Below the pieces are notes generated by a model. It was not told where the DNA came from. It saw nothing but the letters and a program-made list of their open reading frames with translations, and did not search any database. Both the position numbers and the translations under genes were made by a program. DNA of 60,955 bases from Candidatus Eiseniibacteriota bacterium (GTDB lineage: Bacteria; Eisenbacteria; RBG-16-71-46): assembly GCA_016223045.1 (NCBI GenBank), contig JACRPT010000100.1, positions 1 through 60,955 of the forward strand. The letters run 5' to 3'. Below are positions 45,520-54,013 of the stretch, in pieces. Every line of letters begins with the position of its first letter. Positions within the stretch are counted from its first letter, which is position 1.

Positions 45520-46941
45520 ATGCCTGGATTCTCCCCGCATCGGCGCGCGCGCGCCCTTCTGGTCGCGGCGCTGGCGTCCCTGGTCCTCTGTGGCGGCTGC
45601 GCGCGTCCCCGGAAGGCGACGCCCCCCGCAGCGATCTTCCTCATCGTCGTCGACACGCTCCGTCCCGACCACCTGTCCTGCTACGGCGGTGCCGGGCACC
45701 CGAGCCCCGCCATCGACCGGCTCGCCGCATCCGGCGTGCGCTTCGAGCGGGCGCAGTCCGTCTCCAGCTGGACCGTTCCCAGCATGGGCGCCATGCTGAC
45801 CTCGCGCTACCCGACGCAGCTCGGACTCATCGAGCAGCCGCCGGAGCAGGGCGTGCGCTTCGACTGGCGCGAGAAGCGCCGGCAGGTGCGCTACACGCTG
45901 CCCGGAGGCGTTCCCACGCTCGCCTCGCTGCTCGACGACGCCGGCTATCATCCTGCCGCCTTCGTCAACCAGCCGTTCATCAACGCCGGGGACGGGTTCC
46001 TCCACGGCTTCGCGGAATGGTGCTACACCACGGGCGAGCGGACCCTCGAGTGGCACGACTTCACCCGGCCGATGCCGACGATCAACTTCCCCGCGGGCAC
46101 CGATCTCGGGACCGCCGATTCCCTGCTGGTCGCCGAGTTCGCACGCTGGCTCGCTGCCAACGCGGACCGCCGGCCCTTCGTGTGGCTGCACCTGCTCACG
46201 CCCCACTGGCCCTATACACCGCCCGATCGTTACCTGCCCGGGCACGAGCCGCGCCCCACCGACCCCGAGCCCCTCTACTCGGCCGAGGTCCGTGAGGCGG
46301 ACGATCTGGTCGCGGCGGCGCTCGCTGCGATCGACGCCCGGGTCGGACTCGAGCGCTCGCTGGTGATCCTGACCTCCGACCACGGCGAGGAATTCCTCGA
46401 CCACGGCATGTACGAGCACGGGCACAGCCTCCATCGCGAGATCATCCACGTGCCGCTGATCCTGGCGGGGCCCTCCCTGCCCGCGGGCAAGACCGTGGGC
46501 GCCTGCGTGCGCACGGTGGACCTCCTGCCGACGATCCTCGCTCTGGCCGGCGCGGACGTACCGGGGCCTGCGGGGATCGGGGGCGTCAGCCTGCTGCCGT
46601 TCCTCCGCGGTCGGGCGAAGGACCTCCCGGTCTACTCGGAGGGCATGCTCTACGGCAGCACCAAGCGCAGCCTGATTGACCATGGCTACAAGCTCATGAT
46701 CGACGTGCAGACCACCCCGCCCTACCGGCTCTTCGACGTGTCCCGGGATCCCCTCGAGACCCTGGACCTGGCGCCGCAGCTCCCCGATCGCGTGGCGAGG
46801 ATGCGGCGGGCGCTCGCCGTGGAGCGGGCGCGCTTCGTCACCGACTACGCGGCGCTCGTCGGTCCGGGGGCCGTGAAGAACGATCCCGAGACCCAGCGGG
46901 TGCTGCGCGCGATGCGCGCACTCGGGTACGTGAGCGACTGA
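45520..46941 (+). CDS. Sulfatase-fold lipoprotein with Thr at the nucleophile position
   Basis: 473 residues. Signal peptide with lipobox ending at Cys27. The alkaline-phosphatase-superfamily domain has metal-binding V-V-D-T-L-R-P-D-H (Asp45, Asp50), the nucleophile region W-T-V-P-S-M (85-89), S-D-H-G-E-E-F-L-D-H-G and the G-H-S-L-H-R-E block. True sulfatases have C/S-x-P-S-R; here Thr takes the place of the modified Cys/Ser and Met that of Arg, so it is more likely a phosphatase, phosphotransferase or phosphodiesterase. It ends R-A-M-R-A-L-G-Y-V-S-D, the tail motif shared in this region. ATG 45520 (GAAGGG upstream) fits the lipoprotein signal. Confidence 0.82.
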   Translation: MPGFSPHRRARALLVAALASLVLCGGCARPRKATPPAAIFLIVVDTLRPDHLSCYGGAGHPSPAIDRLAASGVRFERAQSVSSWTVPSMGAMLTSRYPTQLGLIEQPPEQGVRFDWREKRRQVRYTLPGGVPTLASLLDDAGYHPAAFVNQPFINAGDGFLHGFAEWCYTTGERTLEWHDFTRPMPTINFPAGTDLGTADSLLVAEFARWLAANADRRPFVWLHLLTPHWPYTPPDRYLPGHEPRPTDPEPLYSAEVREADDLVAAALAAIDARVGLERSLVILTSDHGEEFLDHGMYEHGHSLHREIIHVPLILAGPSLPAGKTVGACVRTVDLLPTILALAGADVPGPAGIGGVSLLPFLRGRAKDLPVYSEGMLYGSTKRSLIDHGYKLMIDVQTTPPYRLFDVSRDPLETLDLAPQLPDRVARMRRALAVERARFVTDYAALVGPGAVKNDPETQRVLRAMRALGYVSD

Positions 46942-46951
46942 GCGCCTGCGG

Positions 46952-46980
46952 CCGGGCCGCCTCCGGCCCGGGCGGCCCGG
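46952..46980. terminator. Bidirectional hairpin terminator
   Basis: A perfect 10-bp stem CCGGGCCGCC/GGCGGCCCGG with a 9-nt loop, between the convergent sulfatase-fold gene and the end of the PAPS-cluster operon. Confidence 0.6.
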
Positions 46981-47060
46981 GGAGGCGGGTCAGCGGGGAG
47001 TGCGGGTGAGCGGGCGCCGGGCTCGCGGAGCGCAGCGCGGAAGGCGGTACCGCGAGGCGT

Positions 47061-47882
47061 TCAGATCTCGACGCGCCAGAGGAACTTGGCCGCGAGCCCG
47101 CCGGCGAGCGACCAGAGGATGAACACGGCGAGCCAGTCGCCCTGCCACGCGAGCAGTGGATAGCGCGCCTTCGGGTAGCGGAGCGCGACGCGCGCGATCG
47201 GCCCGTCCGGGTCGAGCCGGGGCAGACCCGGGTGCACCAGCGGATCGAGACTCGAATCGCCGCGCCGGTCGCCGATGACGCCGGTCCCCGACCGGGTGGC
47301 GAGCTCGAAGTCGTAGCTCGTGGGTCCGGCGCGGAGGGCGAGCGTGTGGCGGCCCGCGCCGAGCGCGCGGATCCGCCAGCTGATCTCGCCGCTGGCCGGC
47401 GCGCGCACCGGCGGAGCATCGAGGACGATCCCATCGCCCGGCACCAGGGACACGGGGACGTTCGTCGCGTCCTCGCCCTCTCCCAGGGCGACCGTGACCA
47501 GCGTGGCCCCGGACACGCCCAGGGGCGCGTGGCTGAAGCGCGCGTCGAGCTGGACCACCACCACCAGGATCAGGGGAAGCAGCGCCAGCAGCGGCTTCAG
47601 GTTCACCCCGAGGTGCCCGATGCTGCTCCAGAGCGCCGCGGCGAACGCCTTCAGGAGCACCGCGAGGTCGTCCCGGTAGAGCCTCATCTCGAGGATGTGC
47701 GCCACGAAGACGTCGCGGGTGCGGCGGACGCGCGCCTGGTCGGACGTCGCCTTGAAGATCCACATCGCGACGACTCCGAACAGCAGCGAGATCACCGAGA
47801 GCGCCACCGCGCGGTTCCCGGCGAAGGGCGACATCAGCAGGTCGAACGCGCGGGTCATGACGGTCGCCAGGAACTCAGGCAT
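47061..47882 (-). CDS. Membrane protein, Oxa1/EMC3-like topology, last gene of the PAPS cluster
   Basis: 273 residues. A first membrane helix (about 25-45) is followed by a charged, coiled-coil-like cytoplasmic segment (S-D-Q-A-R-V-R-R-T-R-D to R-D-D-L-A-V-L-L-K, about 46-82) and a second helix (about 97-114). A soluble, beta-rich extracytoplasmic domain (about 118-245) and a C-terminal helix (about 247-267) complete it. The helix - cytoplasmic coiled coil - helix arrangement recalls Oxa1-superfamily proteins such as EMC3 and archaeal DUF106; the beta domain is extra. It starts 8 nt after the RHH-like gene, so it is cotranscribed. It could be the membrane base or insertase of the system. Resemblance only. 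Confidence 0.5.
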   Translation of the reverse strand: MPEFLATVMTRAFDLLMSPFAGNRAVALSVISLLFGVVAMWIFKATSDQARVRRTRDVFVAHILEMRLYRDDLAVLLKAFAAALWSSIGHLGVNLKPLLALLPLILVVVVQLDARFSHAPLGVSGATLVTVALGEGEDATNVPVSLVPGDGIVLDAPPVRAPASGEISWRIRALGAGRHTLALRAGPTSYDFELATRSGTGVIGDRRGDSSLDPLVHPGLPRLDPDGPIARVALRYPKARYPLLAWQGDWLAVFILWSLAGGLAAKFLWRVEI

Positions 47883-47890
47883 TCGATCGC

Positions 47891-48085
47891 CTACGAGATG
47901 TAGCCCAGGCCCGCAAGCCGCTTCTTGATCTCCTCGTCCGAGTCCCCTTCGCCCCCTCGCGCCAGCTCCCGCTCGAGGACGTGCACGACGAACTCATCGA
48001 CCGAAGAGTAGCCCGCCCGCCCGGCCGCCGCCTTCAGGCGCTCCAGGAGCTCGGGTTCCAGTTTGATGGATCTCTTTCGAAACAT
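47891..48085 (-). CDS. 64-residue ribbon-helix-helix-like protein with the LGYI tail
   Basis: The core R-S-I-K-L-E-P-E-L-L-E-R-L-K, then A-G-Y-S-S-V-D-E-F-V-V-H-V-L-E, follows the strand-helix-helix pattern of Arc/CopG proteins, which dimerise through the strand. The last 15 residues (D-E-E-I-K-K-R-L-A-G-L-G-Y-I-S) match the tails of the APS-kinase-like protein and both sulfatase-fold lipoproteins nearby. A strong AGGAGGAGGGG precedes ATG 48085. It lies 11 nt after one phosphodiesterase gene and 8 nt before the membrane-protein gene. It could be a DNA-binding regulator, but the tail suggests a small adaptor that dimerises and docks to a partner. Confidence 0.75.
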   Translation of the reverse strand: MFRKRSIKLEPELLERLKAAAGRAGYSSVDEFVVHVLERELARGGEGDSDEEIKKRLAGLGYIS

Positions 48086-48096
48086 CGCCCCTCCTC

Positions 48097-50043
48097 CTAC
48101 CGGGTGAACAGGACCCGTCCGCTCATCCGCGCCGGCTTCGCGATCCCGTAGAGATCGAGAATCGTCACCGGCAGGTCGAGCAGCGTCGGGTCGGCCACCG
48201 CAATCGGACGGTTCGCCAGCAGCACCCCGGGCACCAGGGTGTGGTCCATGCAATGGTCGCCGCTCCACTTCGCGAGGTTCGGCGTCAGCCACGACGGCGT
48301 GAACGACCCCAGGGCGGACTCGTCGCTTCCGCGGTAGCCGCGATTGTAGCCGACGATCAGGTCCGGAGCCGCCGCGACCTCGGGTCCGTGGTAGACGTCC
48401 CGCGCCCGGTAGACGCGGGTCACGACCTGCTCTCCGGTCTCGGGATCCCGCAACGCGAGGAGCTTCCGCGAGAGGTCGTCGAGAAGCCCGTCGTATTCGG
48501 CCGACGGCCTCACGATGCCCTTCTTCTCCCGCCCCAGCAGGTTGACGTAGAGCCCGTTCAGGCCGAGAGCGTACGCCCGCGTGCGCCGCCAGAGCACGTC
48601 GCGCAGGAGCGGGTGCCGCTCCTTCTCCCCCGGCCGCTCGAGCACCAGGTAGCCCTGCTCGTAGAGCCAGGTGTTGAGGTGGAACTTCTTGTGGTAGGGC
48701 GCGAAGCCGTGATCCGACATCACGATCAGCGTGGCATCGCCCGGGATGCGGCCCCTGACCACGCCGAGCAGGCTGTCCATCCGGACGTAGAGATCCTGGT
48801 AGCGCTCCCCGAACGCCAGGTCGCGCGCGTGCGCCGGATGCCGGTCATCGAAGTTGCGCCACAGCATGTGGCCGGACTGGTCCAGCGTGGACACGTAGAA
48901 GAAGAGGAAGCCGTTCCGGTAGTCCGCGAGCGCCGTGTCGAGCATGCGCCAGCCTTCGGCCAGGACGGTGTCGGTCTGGGCCACGTACGCCGTGTCGTCG
49001 AGCACCCCGGCCTCGAACGCCTTGGTGTCCTCGGGCATCCCCTGCGTGTAGAAGTAGCCGATGCGGTCGAACAGCTCGCGCGAGAAGCCCGGCGGGGTCG
49101 AGATGGGAAGCGCCGGATGCTCGGGATCGAGGTTGATCGGCGAGACGTAGAGCCGGAACGTGGGACGCACCGACCGCAGGTAGAAGCGGCAGATGCCGGA
49201 GAGCCGCTTGAACCTGCCGGCGAGGTCGAACTTCACCGGCACCCAGTCGCTCCACTGGCCGGTCGCGAGCAGGCGGACCTCGTCGCCGACGGTGATGCGC
49301 GCTGTGCCGTGCCCGGCGTCGAGATCGACCGTGAACGGCCGCTTCAGCTCCGGGCGCCCCCGGCGCAACGTGTTCTCGGGACCGATCAGCTCCGCCCGAA
49401 CCCGCCCGTCCACGACGCGGACGCGGTGCAGCGCCCCGCCGGGCACCTCCGCGCCGGGGCCGAGGTCGGCGTCGGTGTAGAAGGAGAACGTGCCGTAGCT
49501 CCCGAGGAGATCGGGGACCCCCATGCCGGCGAGCGTACGGCCCCGGCTCGGGGCGGGCGGGAAGTTCGCGGGGATGCGGAGGACCTCGCAGGGGACGTGG
49601 TGGCGGTCGAGGACCTGCCAGAAGGCCTCGCCCTTCCGCTGAAGCTCGGCCTTCCCGCCGGAGAGCGGGATCGCCCAGTCGCCGAGCGTCAGCGTGCGGC
49701 CGGGCTCGGTGACGCGCGCGGCGGAGAACACCGGCAGGTAGGTGGCCGGATCCCGGTGGATGAAGTCGAAGATGCCGTGACCTCCCGGGTCCATCCCGGT
49801 AATGAAGCACGACCACGCGACCGGGCTCTGCGGGGGGATGCTCGTCCCCAGCCGGGAATACGAGCCGCTCTTCATGAGCGCCTCGAAGTGCGGCATCACG
49901 CCGCGGGCGACGAAGCGCTCGAGGAGCTGAGGATCCATCCCGTCGATGCCGAGCACGACCACCGGCCGGTGCGTGGCCGCCCGCGGAGCGCAGCCGCAGC
50001 TCAGTGCCAGCGCGAGCGCCGCGGCGATCCGGCAGACCTTCAT
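48097..50043 (-). CDS. Alkaline-phosphatase-superfamily phosphodiesterase-like lipoprotein (AP1)
   Basis: 648 residues. A signal peptide with lipobox (Cys near 16-18) places it outside the inner membrane. Superfamily residues are in place: Asp34 in G-I-D-G-M-D, candidate nucleophile Ser73 in Q-S-P-V-A-W-S, T-L-D-Q-S-G-H-M, S-D-H-G-F and a last His in G-D-H-C-M-D. An insertion rich in beta strands (about 120-300) is shared with its upstream neighbour. The pattern is that of NPP-type enzymes acting on phosphate diesters or similar esters. The ATG overlaps the AP2 stop by 4 nt. Substrate unknown; the PAPS genes in the operon suggest a sulfated or nucleotide-linked molecule. Confidence 0.82.
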   Translation of the reverse strand: MKVCRIAAALALALSCGCAPRAATHRPVVVLGIDGMDPQLLERFVARGVMPHFEALMKSGSYSRLGTSIPPQSPVAWSCFITGMDPGGHGIFDFIHRDPATYLPVFSAARVTEPGRTLTLGDWAIPLSGGKAELQRKGEAFWQVLDRHHVPCEVLRIPANFPPAPSRGRTLAGMGVPDLLGSYGTFSFYTDADLGPGAEVPGGALHRVRVVDGRVRAELIGPENTLRRGRPELKRPFTVDLDAGHGTARITVGDEVRLLATGQWSDWVPVKFDLAGRFKRLSGICRFYLRSVRPTFRLYVSPINLDPEHPALPISTPPGFSRELFDRIGYFYTQGMPEDTKAFEAGVLDDTAYVAQTDTVLAEGWRMLDTALADYRNGFLFFYVSTLDQSGHMLWRNFDDRHPAHARDLAFGERYQDLYVRMDSLLGVVRGRIPGDATLIVMSDHGFAPYHKKFHLNTWLYEQGYLVLERPGEKERHPLLRDVLWRRTRAYALGLNGLYVNLLGREKKGIVRPSAEYDGLLDDLSRKLLALRDPETGEQVVTRVYRARDVYHGPEVAAAPDLIVGYNRGYRGSDESALGSFTPSWLTPNLAKWSGDHCMDHTLVPGVLLANRPIAVADPTLLDLPVTILDLYGIAKPARMSGRVLFTR

Positions 50044-52115
50044 ACGATGCTCCGCCCCATCATGTGCCGCGGGGGCTCCACGCCCAGGAGCGTGAGCGCC
50101 GTCGGGGCCAGGTCCATGAGCCGCGGCCGCTCCGCGACCGCCTCGAGGTTGGTGAAGAGCACGCCGGGCACGATCTCGGGGTCCATGCAATGATCGCCGC
50201 TCCAGGGCTTGACGTTGTCCTCGAACACCCGTGGACCGATCACGCCCTTCGCGCAGTCCCACGACGCGCGATAGCCTTCCGCGCAGAGCGCGATCAGGTC
50301 CGGCCCGTCTTCCACGTAGGGTCCCCGGAACGCCTCCCGGACATCCACCACGCGCCGCACCGCGATCGTGCCGTCCTCGTCGCGCAGGCCTTCCAGGCCA
50401 CGCACGATGCGCCGTCCGACCTCGCCGGCCTGCGCGGGCTCCACCGTCCCGCAGCGCTCGCGTCCCTTGAGGTTGAGGTAGATGCCGCCCAGACCGATGG
50501 CGTAGGCCTGGGTGCGATCCCAGTCCACGCCCGCCAGGTACTCGCCGGAGCCCCCTCCCTCCTTCAGCTTCATGAATCCGTTCGCCACCAGCCAGGTGTT
50601 GAGATTCACGCCCCGCCGGAAGCTCTTGAATCCGTGATCCGACATCACCATGAAGGCGGTGTCCCGGTCCACGTACTTCATGGTCTCCCCGACCAGCACG
50701 TCCATCTTCCGGTAGAGGTCGGGGATCGCGTCGCCGTGCGGGCTCGGAGGCTTCCCGCGGTTGGCCGGATGATCCGCGACGAGATGGCGGAAGAACATGT
50801 GCTGCAGGCGATCGGTGATGTCGAACACGCACACCGCCATCCCGCGGTGCAGCCGGTCCAGCGAGTGGAACCACATCGCCCTGCGCTCCTCGTGGAACGC
50901 GTACGCCTGGTCCAGCCACCCCTGCTCGTCGAGCACGCCCTCGTTCATCGCCCAGGTGTCCTCCGCCAGGCCGAGCGTCGCGTGCGGACCGAGCAGCTTG
51001 GCCAGGTGGATGGAGAAGAACGGCGGATGGGAGATCGGCATCGCCGGCCTCTCCGGGTCGATGTGGATCGGGGTCATGTACAGGCCGACCTGGTCGCCGA
51101 GGGCCGTGAGCCTGAACCGCACGATGCCGCGCAGCGTGACCCCGGGGGCGGCGCGGAAGCCCAGCCGCACCCAGGGCGTGTACTCTCCCTCACGCAGCAG
51201 GTGAGACGCGCCGCCGACCGCCAGCTCGACCTCGCGGCGGTCGCGGACCACGCGGAGGGTGAGCGGGAGCGTGAGCGGTTCCTTCGAGAACGGGCTCGCC
51301 GGCCCCGGGATCGCGGTGGCGATGAGGCCGTTCCGCTCCTCGACCTGGACGACCAGGCCGCCGACGCGCGCGGCCTCGTCCGGCGACGTGGTGAAGTAGG
51401 TGAAGGAGCCCTGCGACCCGCGCAGGTCCGGCACGCACATGCCCGCCACCATCACGCCGTCGAACTTCTCGACGGGGAACGTGATCGGCACGCGCAGCAC
51501 CGAGGCGAACACGCCGTGCTCGCTCAGGATCTTCCAGAAGGACTTGCTCTTCCGCAGCATGCGCACCCCGGCTCCCCCGCGCGGGATGCGCAGCGGGCCG
51601 AGGCGGAGGAAGCGCTGCTCGCCGTGCACCTCGCTCGAGGAGAGCTTCGGCAGGTACGAACGCCGGTCGCGGGCGAGGAAGTCCCAGATCGCGTGCCCCG
51701 AGCTGTCCACGCCGGTCGCGAACGTGGACCACGCGACCGGCGAGAGCGCCGGCAGCGACGTTCCCAGCCGGCGATAGCTGCCGGTGTCGCGCAGCCGCCG
51801 CAGATTCGGCAGCTCGCCGTCCGCCATCATGCGCTCGGTGATCGTGGGCTCGAGCCCGTCCAGCCCCAGCAGGATGACCTTCCTGACCTTCGCCCGCCGG
51901 CGCGTGCGCCGGTGGATCGCGCCACGCAGCAGCGCACGGATCGGGAAGGTGAGCAGGGCGAGGAAGGCGGCGAGGAAGGCGATCACCAGGGTGAGGAAGG
52001 ACGAGATCAGCGCGAAGCCGGCCCCGGGTCCGATGTAGGCGTGGGCCGCGGCCGGCGCCGCGAGGACGCCGAGCGCGGCGGCGAGGACGGGCCGGCCGGC
52101 CCTACGGCAGGACAT
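50040..52115 (-). CDS. Membrane-anchored alkaline-phosphatase-superfamily protein (AP2)
   Basis: 691 residues. Its N-terminus carries a signal-like helix (8-26), an A-Y-I-G-P-G-A-G motif and a membrane helix (about 33-58). A very basic segment (60-79) then leads into the catalytic domain, which by the positive-inside rule would be cytoplasmic. Active-site pieces are intact: Asp86 in G-L-D-G-L-E, Ser125 in L-S-P-V-A-W-S, I-T-D-R-L-Q-H-M, S-D-H-G-F and G-D-H-C-M-D. It is the closest relative of AP1 here, suggesting duplication followed by a change of location. ATG 52115 lies inside the AP3 gene end (14-nt overlap) and has GGAG 5 nt upstream. Confidence 0.82.
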   Translation of the reverse strand: MSCRRAGRPVLAAALGVLAAPAAAHAYIGPGAGFALISSFLTLVIAFLAAFLALLTFPIRALLRGAIHRRTRRRAKVRKVILLGLDGLEPTITERMMADGELPNLRRLRDTGSYRRLGTSLPALSPVAWSTFATGVDSSGHAIWDFLARDRRSYLPKLSSSEVHGEQRFLRLGPLRIPRGGAGVRMLRKSKSFWKILSEHGVFASVLRVPITFPVEKFDGVMVAGMCVPDLRGSQGSFTYFTTSPDEAARVGGLVVQVEERNGLIATAIPGPASPFSKEPLTLPLTLRVVRDRREVELAVGGASHLLREGEYTPWVRLGFRAAPGVTLRGIVRFRLTALGDQVGLYMTPIHIDPERPAMPISHPPFFSIHLAKLLGPHATLGLAEDTWAMNEGVLDEQGWLDQAYAFHEERRAMWFHSLDRLHRGMAVCVFDITDRLQHMFFRHLVADHPANRGKPPSPHGDAIPDLYRKMDVLVGETMKYVDRDTAFMVMSDHGFKSFRRGVNLNTWLVANGFMKLKEGGGSGEYLAGVDWDRTQAYAIGLGGIYLNLKGRERCGTVEPAQAGEVGRRIVRGLEGLRDEDGTIAVRRVVDVREAFRGPYVEDGPDLIALCAEGYRASWDCAKGVIGPRVFEDNVKPWSGDHCMDPEIVPGVLFTNLEAVAERPRLMDLAPTALTLLGVEPPRHMMGRSIV

Positions 52116-53424
52116 CGAGGCTCCGGAGCACCATGCGGGATGCCGCTTCCAGGTGGAAGTCGTCACTCGCGGACTCGAGCAGATCCCGGCGGCGGGTGAG
52201 GAAGAACGCGTCGTCCCAGGTGTGCATGCCCTGGAGCTGTCGCGGGCCGATGAACGAATCCGCCCCGATCCGGCCCTTGAGATCGTAGCCGCGGTGCGGG
52301 ACGACGAGCAGATCCGGGCCGAGATCGGCCTGCGGGCCGCGGTAGATCTCCGCGGCATCGAAGACGCTGCGGACCACCGGCGCGCCCTCGTGACGGAGCG
52401 CGCCGATGAACTCCGTGAGCTCCCGCTTGAGCGCCGCCACCTCGCCCTCGCCGACCGAGCCCTTCGGGTAGCGGCCACGGCGATGAAGGTACACGCGCGC
52501 CGGATCGAGCACGAACGCCCGCGTCCGCTCCGAGACGCCCTCGAGCGAATCGGCGGCCGGATCCTCGAGCGTCAGATAGCCGGCCTCGGCCAGGGCCCGG
52601 TTGAGAAACGCCTGCTTCCGGGCGCCGCAGAAACCGTGATCCGAGAGCACGAAGAAGTTCCGCTCCTCACCCGTCTCCGAGAACCGCTCGAACACCTCGC
52701 CGATGAAGGCATCGATCGCCCGGTAGTAGTCGAGGAAGTCCCGGTGGTGGGGATGACCCTCGTCCTCGCAGGCGTCCCACAGGAAGTGGTGCAGGCGATC
52801 GGTGCCGGTGATGACCACTTCCATCAGGTTCCAGCGTTCCTTCTCCCACAGCTCGTCCAGCATCCGGCGCCGCAGCTCGAGCAGTCGCGCCAGCTCGCGG
52901 AAGAGCGCGGGGGGATCGTCGCGGACCTGGCGCGCGTCGAGGTCGACCTGATAGCCCATGTCCAGCGCCGCCTGCAGGTGGTGTGCGGGGTAGACCGACT
53001 TCTCGAGTCGGACCGCCACGAAGCCCGAGACCAGGGCGCCCGGGATCGGCCGCGCCGGGTAGGTGGCCGGCTGATTGAGGACCACGCTTCGCATCTCCCG
53101 CTTCCCGAGAAGGTCCCAGATGGTCTCGGCCTTCACGTCGAGGAAGCTCGGGAACCGGGTTCTGTAGGTGCCCGGGACCAGATCGGTGAAGCCGAAGATC
53201 CCGTGCTCGCCGGGATTGCGGCCGGTCATGAACGTGGTCCAGCTCACCGACGAGATCTCGGGCAGCGAGGCCACCATCGGCGTGAGCGTCGCGTCGCGGG
53301 CGATCTCGGCCAGCCGCGGCATCACGCCGGCCTGGAGGAACCGCCCGAGCATCGAGTGGGGCACGCCGTCGAGGCCGATGACGCAGGCCTTCCTCGGCGA
53401 TCGCGACGAGTCCTTCAACGCCAC
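52102..53424 (-). CDS. Soluble alkaline-phosphatase-superfamily protein (AP3)
   Basis: 440 residues with no signal peptide or membrane helix, so cytoplasmic. Active-site elements are Asp19 in I-G-L-D-G-V, Ser58 in I-S-S-V-S-W-T-T-F-M-T-G, the metal pair in T-G-T-D-R-L-H-H-F-L-W, L-S-D-H-G-F and a late His in G-M-H-T-W-D-D. It lacks the large beta insertion of AP1 and AP2. It resembles type I phosphodiesterase/nucleotide pyrophosphatase proteins and, being in the same compartment as the PAPS synthase, could act on APS, PAPS, PAP or a lipid-linked product. The start is GTG 53424 with GAGGG upstream, 15 nt after the APS-kinase-like gene. Confidence 0.8.
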   Translation of the reverse strand: MALKDSSRSPRKACVIGLDGVPHSMLGRFLQAGVMPRLAEIARDATLTPMVASLPEISSVSWTTFMTGRNPGEHGIFGFTDLVPGTYRTRFPSFLDVKAETIWDLLGKREMRSVVLNQPATYPARPIPGALVSGFVAVRLEKSVYPAHHLQAALDMGYQVDLDARQVRDDPPALFRELARLLELRRRMLDELWEKERWNLMEVVITGTDRLHHFLWDACEDEGHPHHRDFLDYYRAIDAFIGEVFERFSETGEERNFFVLSDHGFCGARKQAFLNRALAEAGYLTLEDPAADSLEGVSERTRAFVLDPARVYLHRRGRYPKGSVGEGEVAALKRELTEFIGALRHEGAPVVRSVFDAAEIYRGPQADLGPDLLVVPHRGYDLKGRIGADSFIGPRQLQGMHTWDDAFFLTRRRDLLESASDDFHLEAASRMVLRSLDVLP

Positions 53425-53439
53425 CGTGCCCTCACGCGC

Positions 53440-53988
53440 TCAGATGTAGCCCAGATCGCGCAGGCGGGCCTTGATGGCTTCTTCCTCTTCCGCCAGGTAG
53501 CCGCCGCCGCCGATCCCCGGGACGTGCCCGAGCGCTTCCAGCAGCGAGACGATCGCCCGCACCGCCCCATCCTCGCCTCCCTCTCCCGCCACGCTCACGA
53601 CGTGCGTTCGCTCCGATTCCGGGCCGCTGCCCGGCGCGTCCGCCGTTCCGGCCGTGGCCTCGGCGGACCCGCGGAGCTCAACCTCCACCAGGCGTTCGAT
53701 CGCCGCCCGCAGCTCGTCGCGCAGCGGCGCGGGCGCCAGTGGCTCGGCCGCGATCGCGGCCACCCCGTTCCGCGACAGCAGGCGGCAGACGAAGCCGACG
53801 CGGCGGGCGCAGGCGGCACGAGCCTCCGCGGGATCGCCGGGACCGGCCCCCAGGCGCTCCCGCACCTCGTCGCCGCCCACGAACTCGACCGCCATCCCGC
53901 GCTCGAGCAGGGCCTCCTCGACCCGGCGCGCGACGCTCGCCGCGAGGGCCGGCGAGGGACCCGTCAGCCAGAGGGTGAACCCCCTCAT
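53440..53988 (-). CDS. APS-kinase-like protein without a P-loop, with the LGYI tail
   Basis: 182 residues. It follows the APS kinase fold closely: G-F-T-L-W-L-T-G start, G-G-D-E-V-R-E-R-L after the second strand, A-R-R-V-G-F-V-C-R-L-L-S-R-N-G-V, then a P-L-R-D-E-L-R segment. Each aligns with the kinase domain of the ATP sulfurylase/APS kinase two genes upstream. The Walker A is destroyed: G-P-S-P-A-L-A-A-S replaces G-L-S-G-S-G-K-S-T, so no Lys or Ser/Thr remains to hold ATP. It is probably not a kinase but a regulatory or docking relative. The C-terminus E-E-A-I-K-A-R-L-R-D-L-G-Y-I carries the shared tail. ATG 53988 has GGGAGG upstream. Confidence 0.8.
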   Translation of the reverse strand: MRGFTLWLTGPSPALAASVARRVEEALLERGMAVEFVGGDEVRERLGAGPGDPAEARAACARRVGFVCRLLSRNGVAAIAAEPLAPAPLRDELRAAIERLVEVELRGSAEATAGTADAPGSGPESERTHVVSVAGEGGEDGAVRAIVSLLEALGHVPGIGGGGYLAEEEEAIKARLRDLGYI

Positions 53989-54013
53989 CGTACGAGCCTC
54001 CCGCCGGCCGGCA

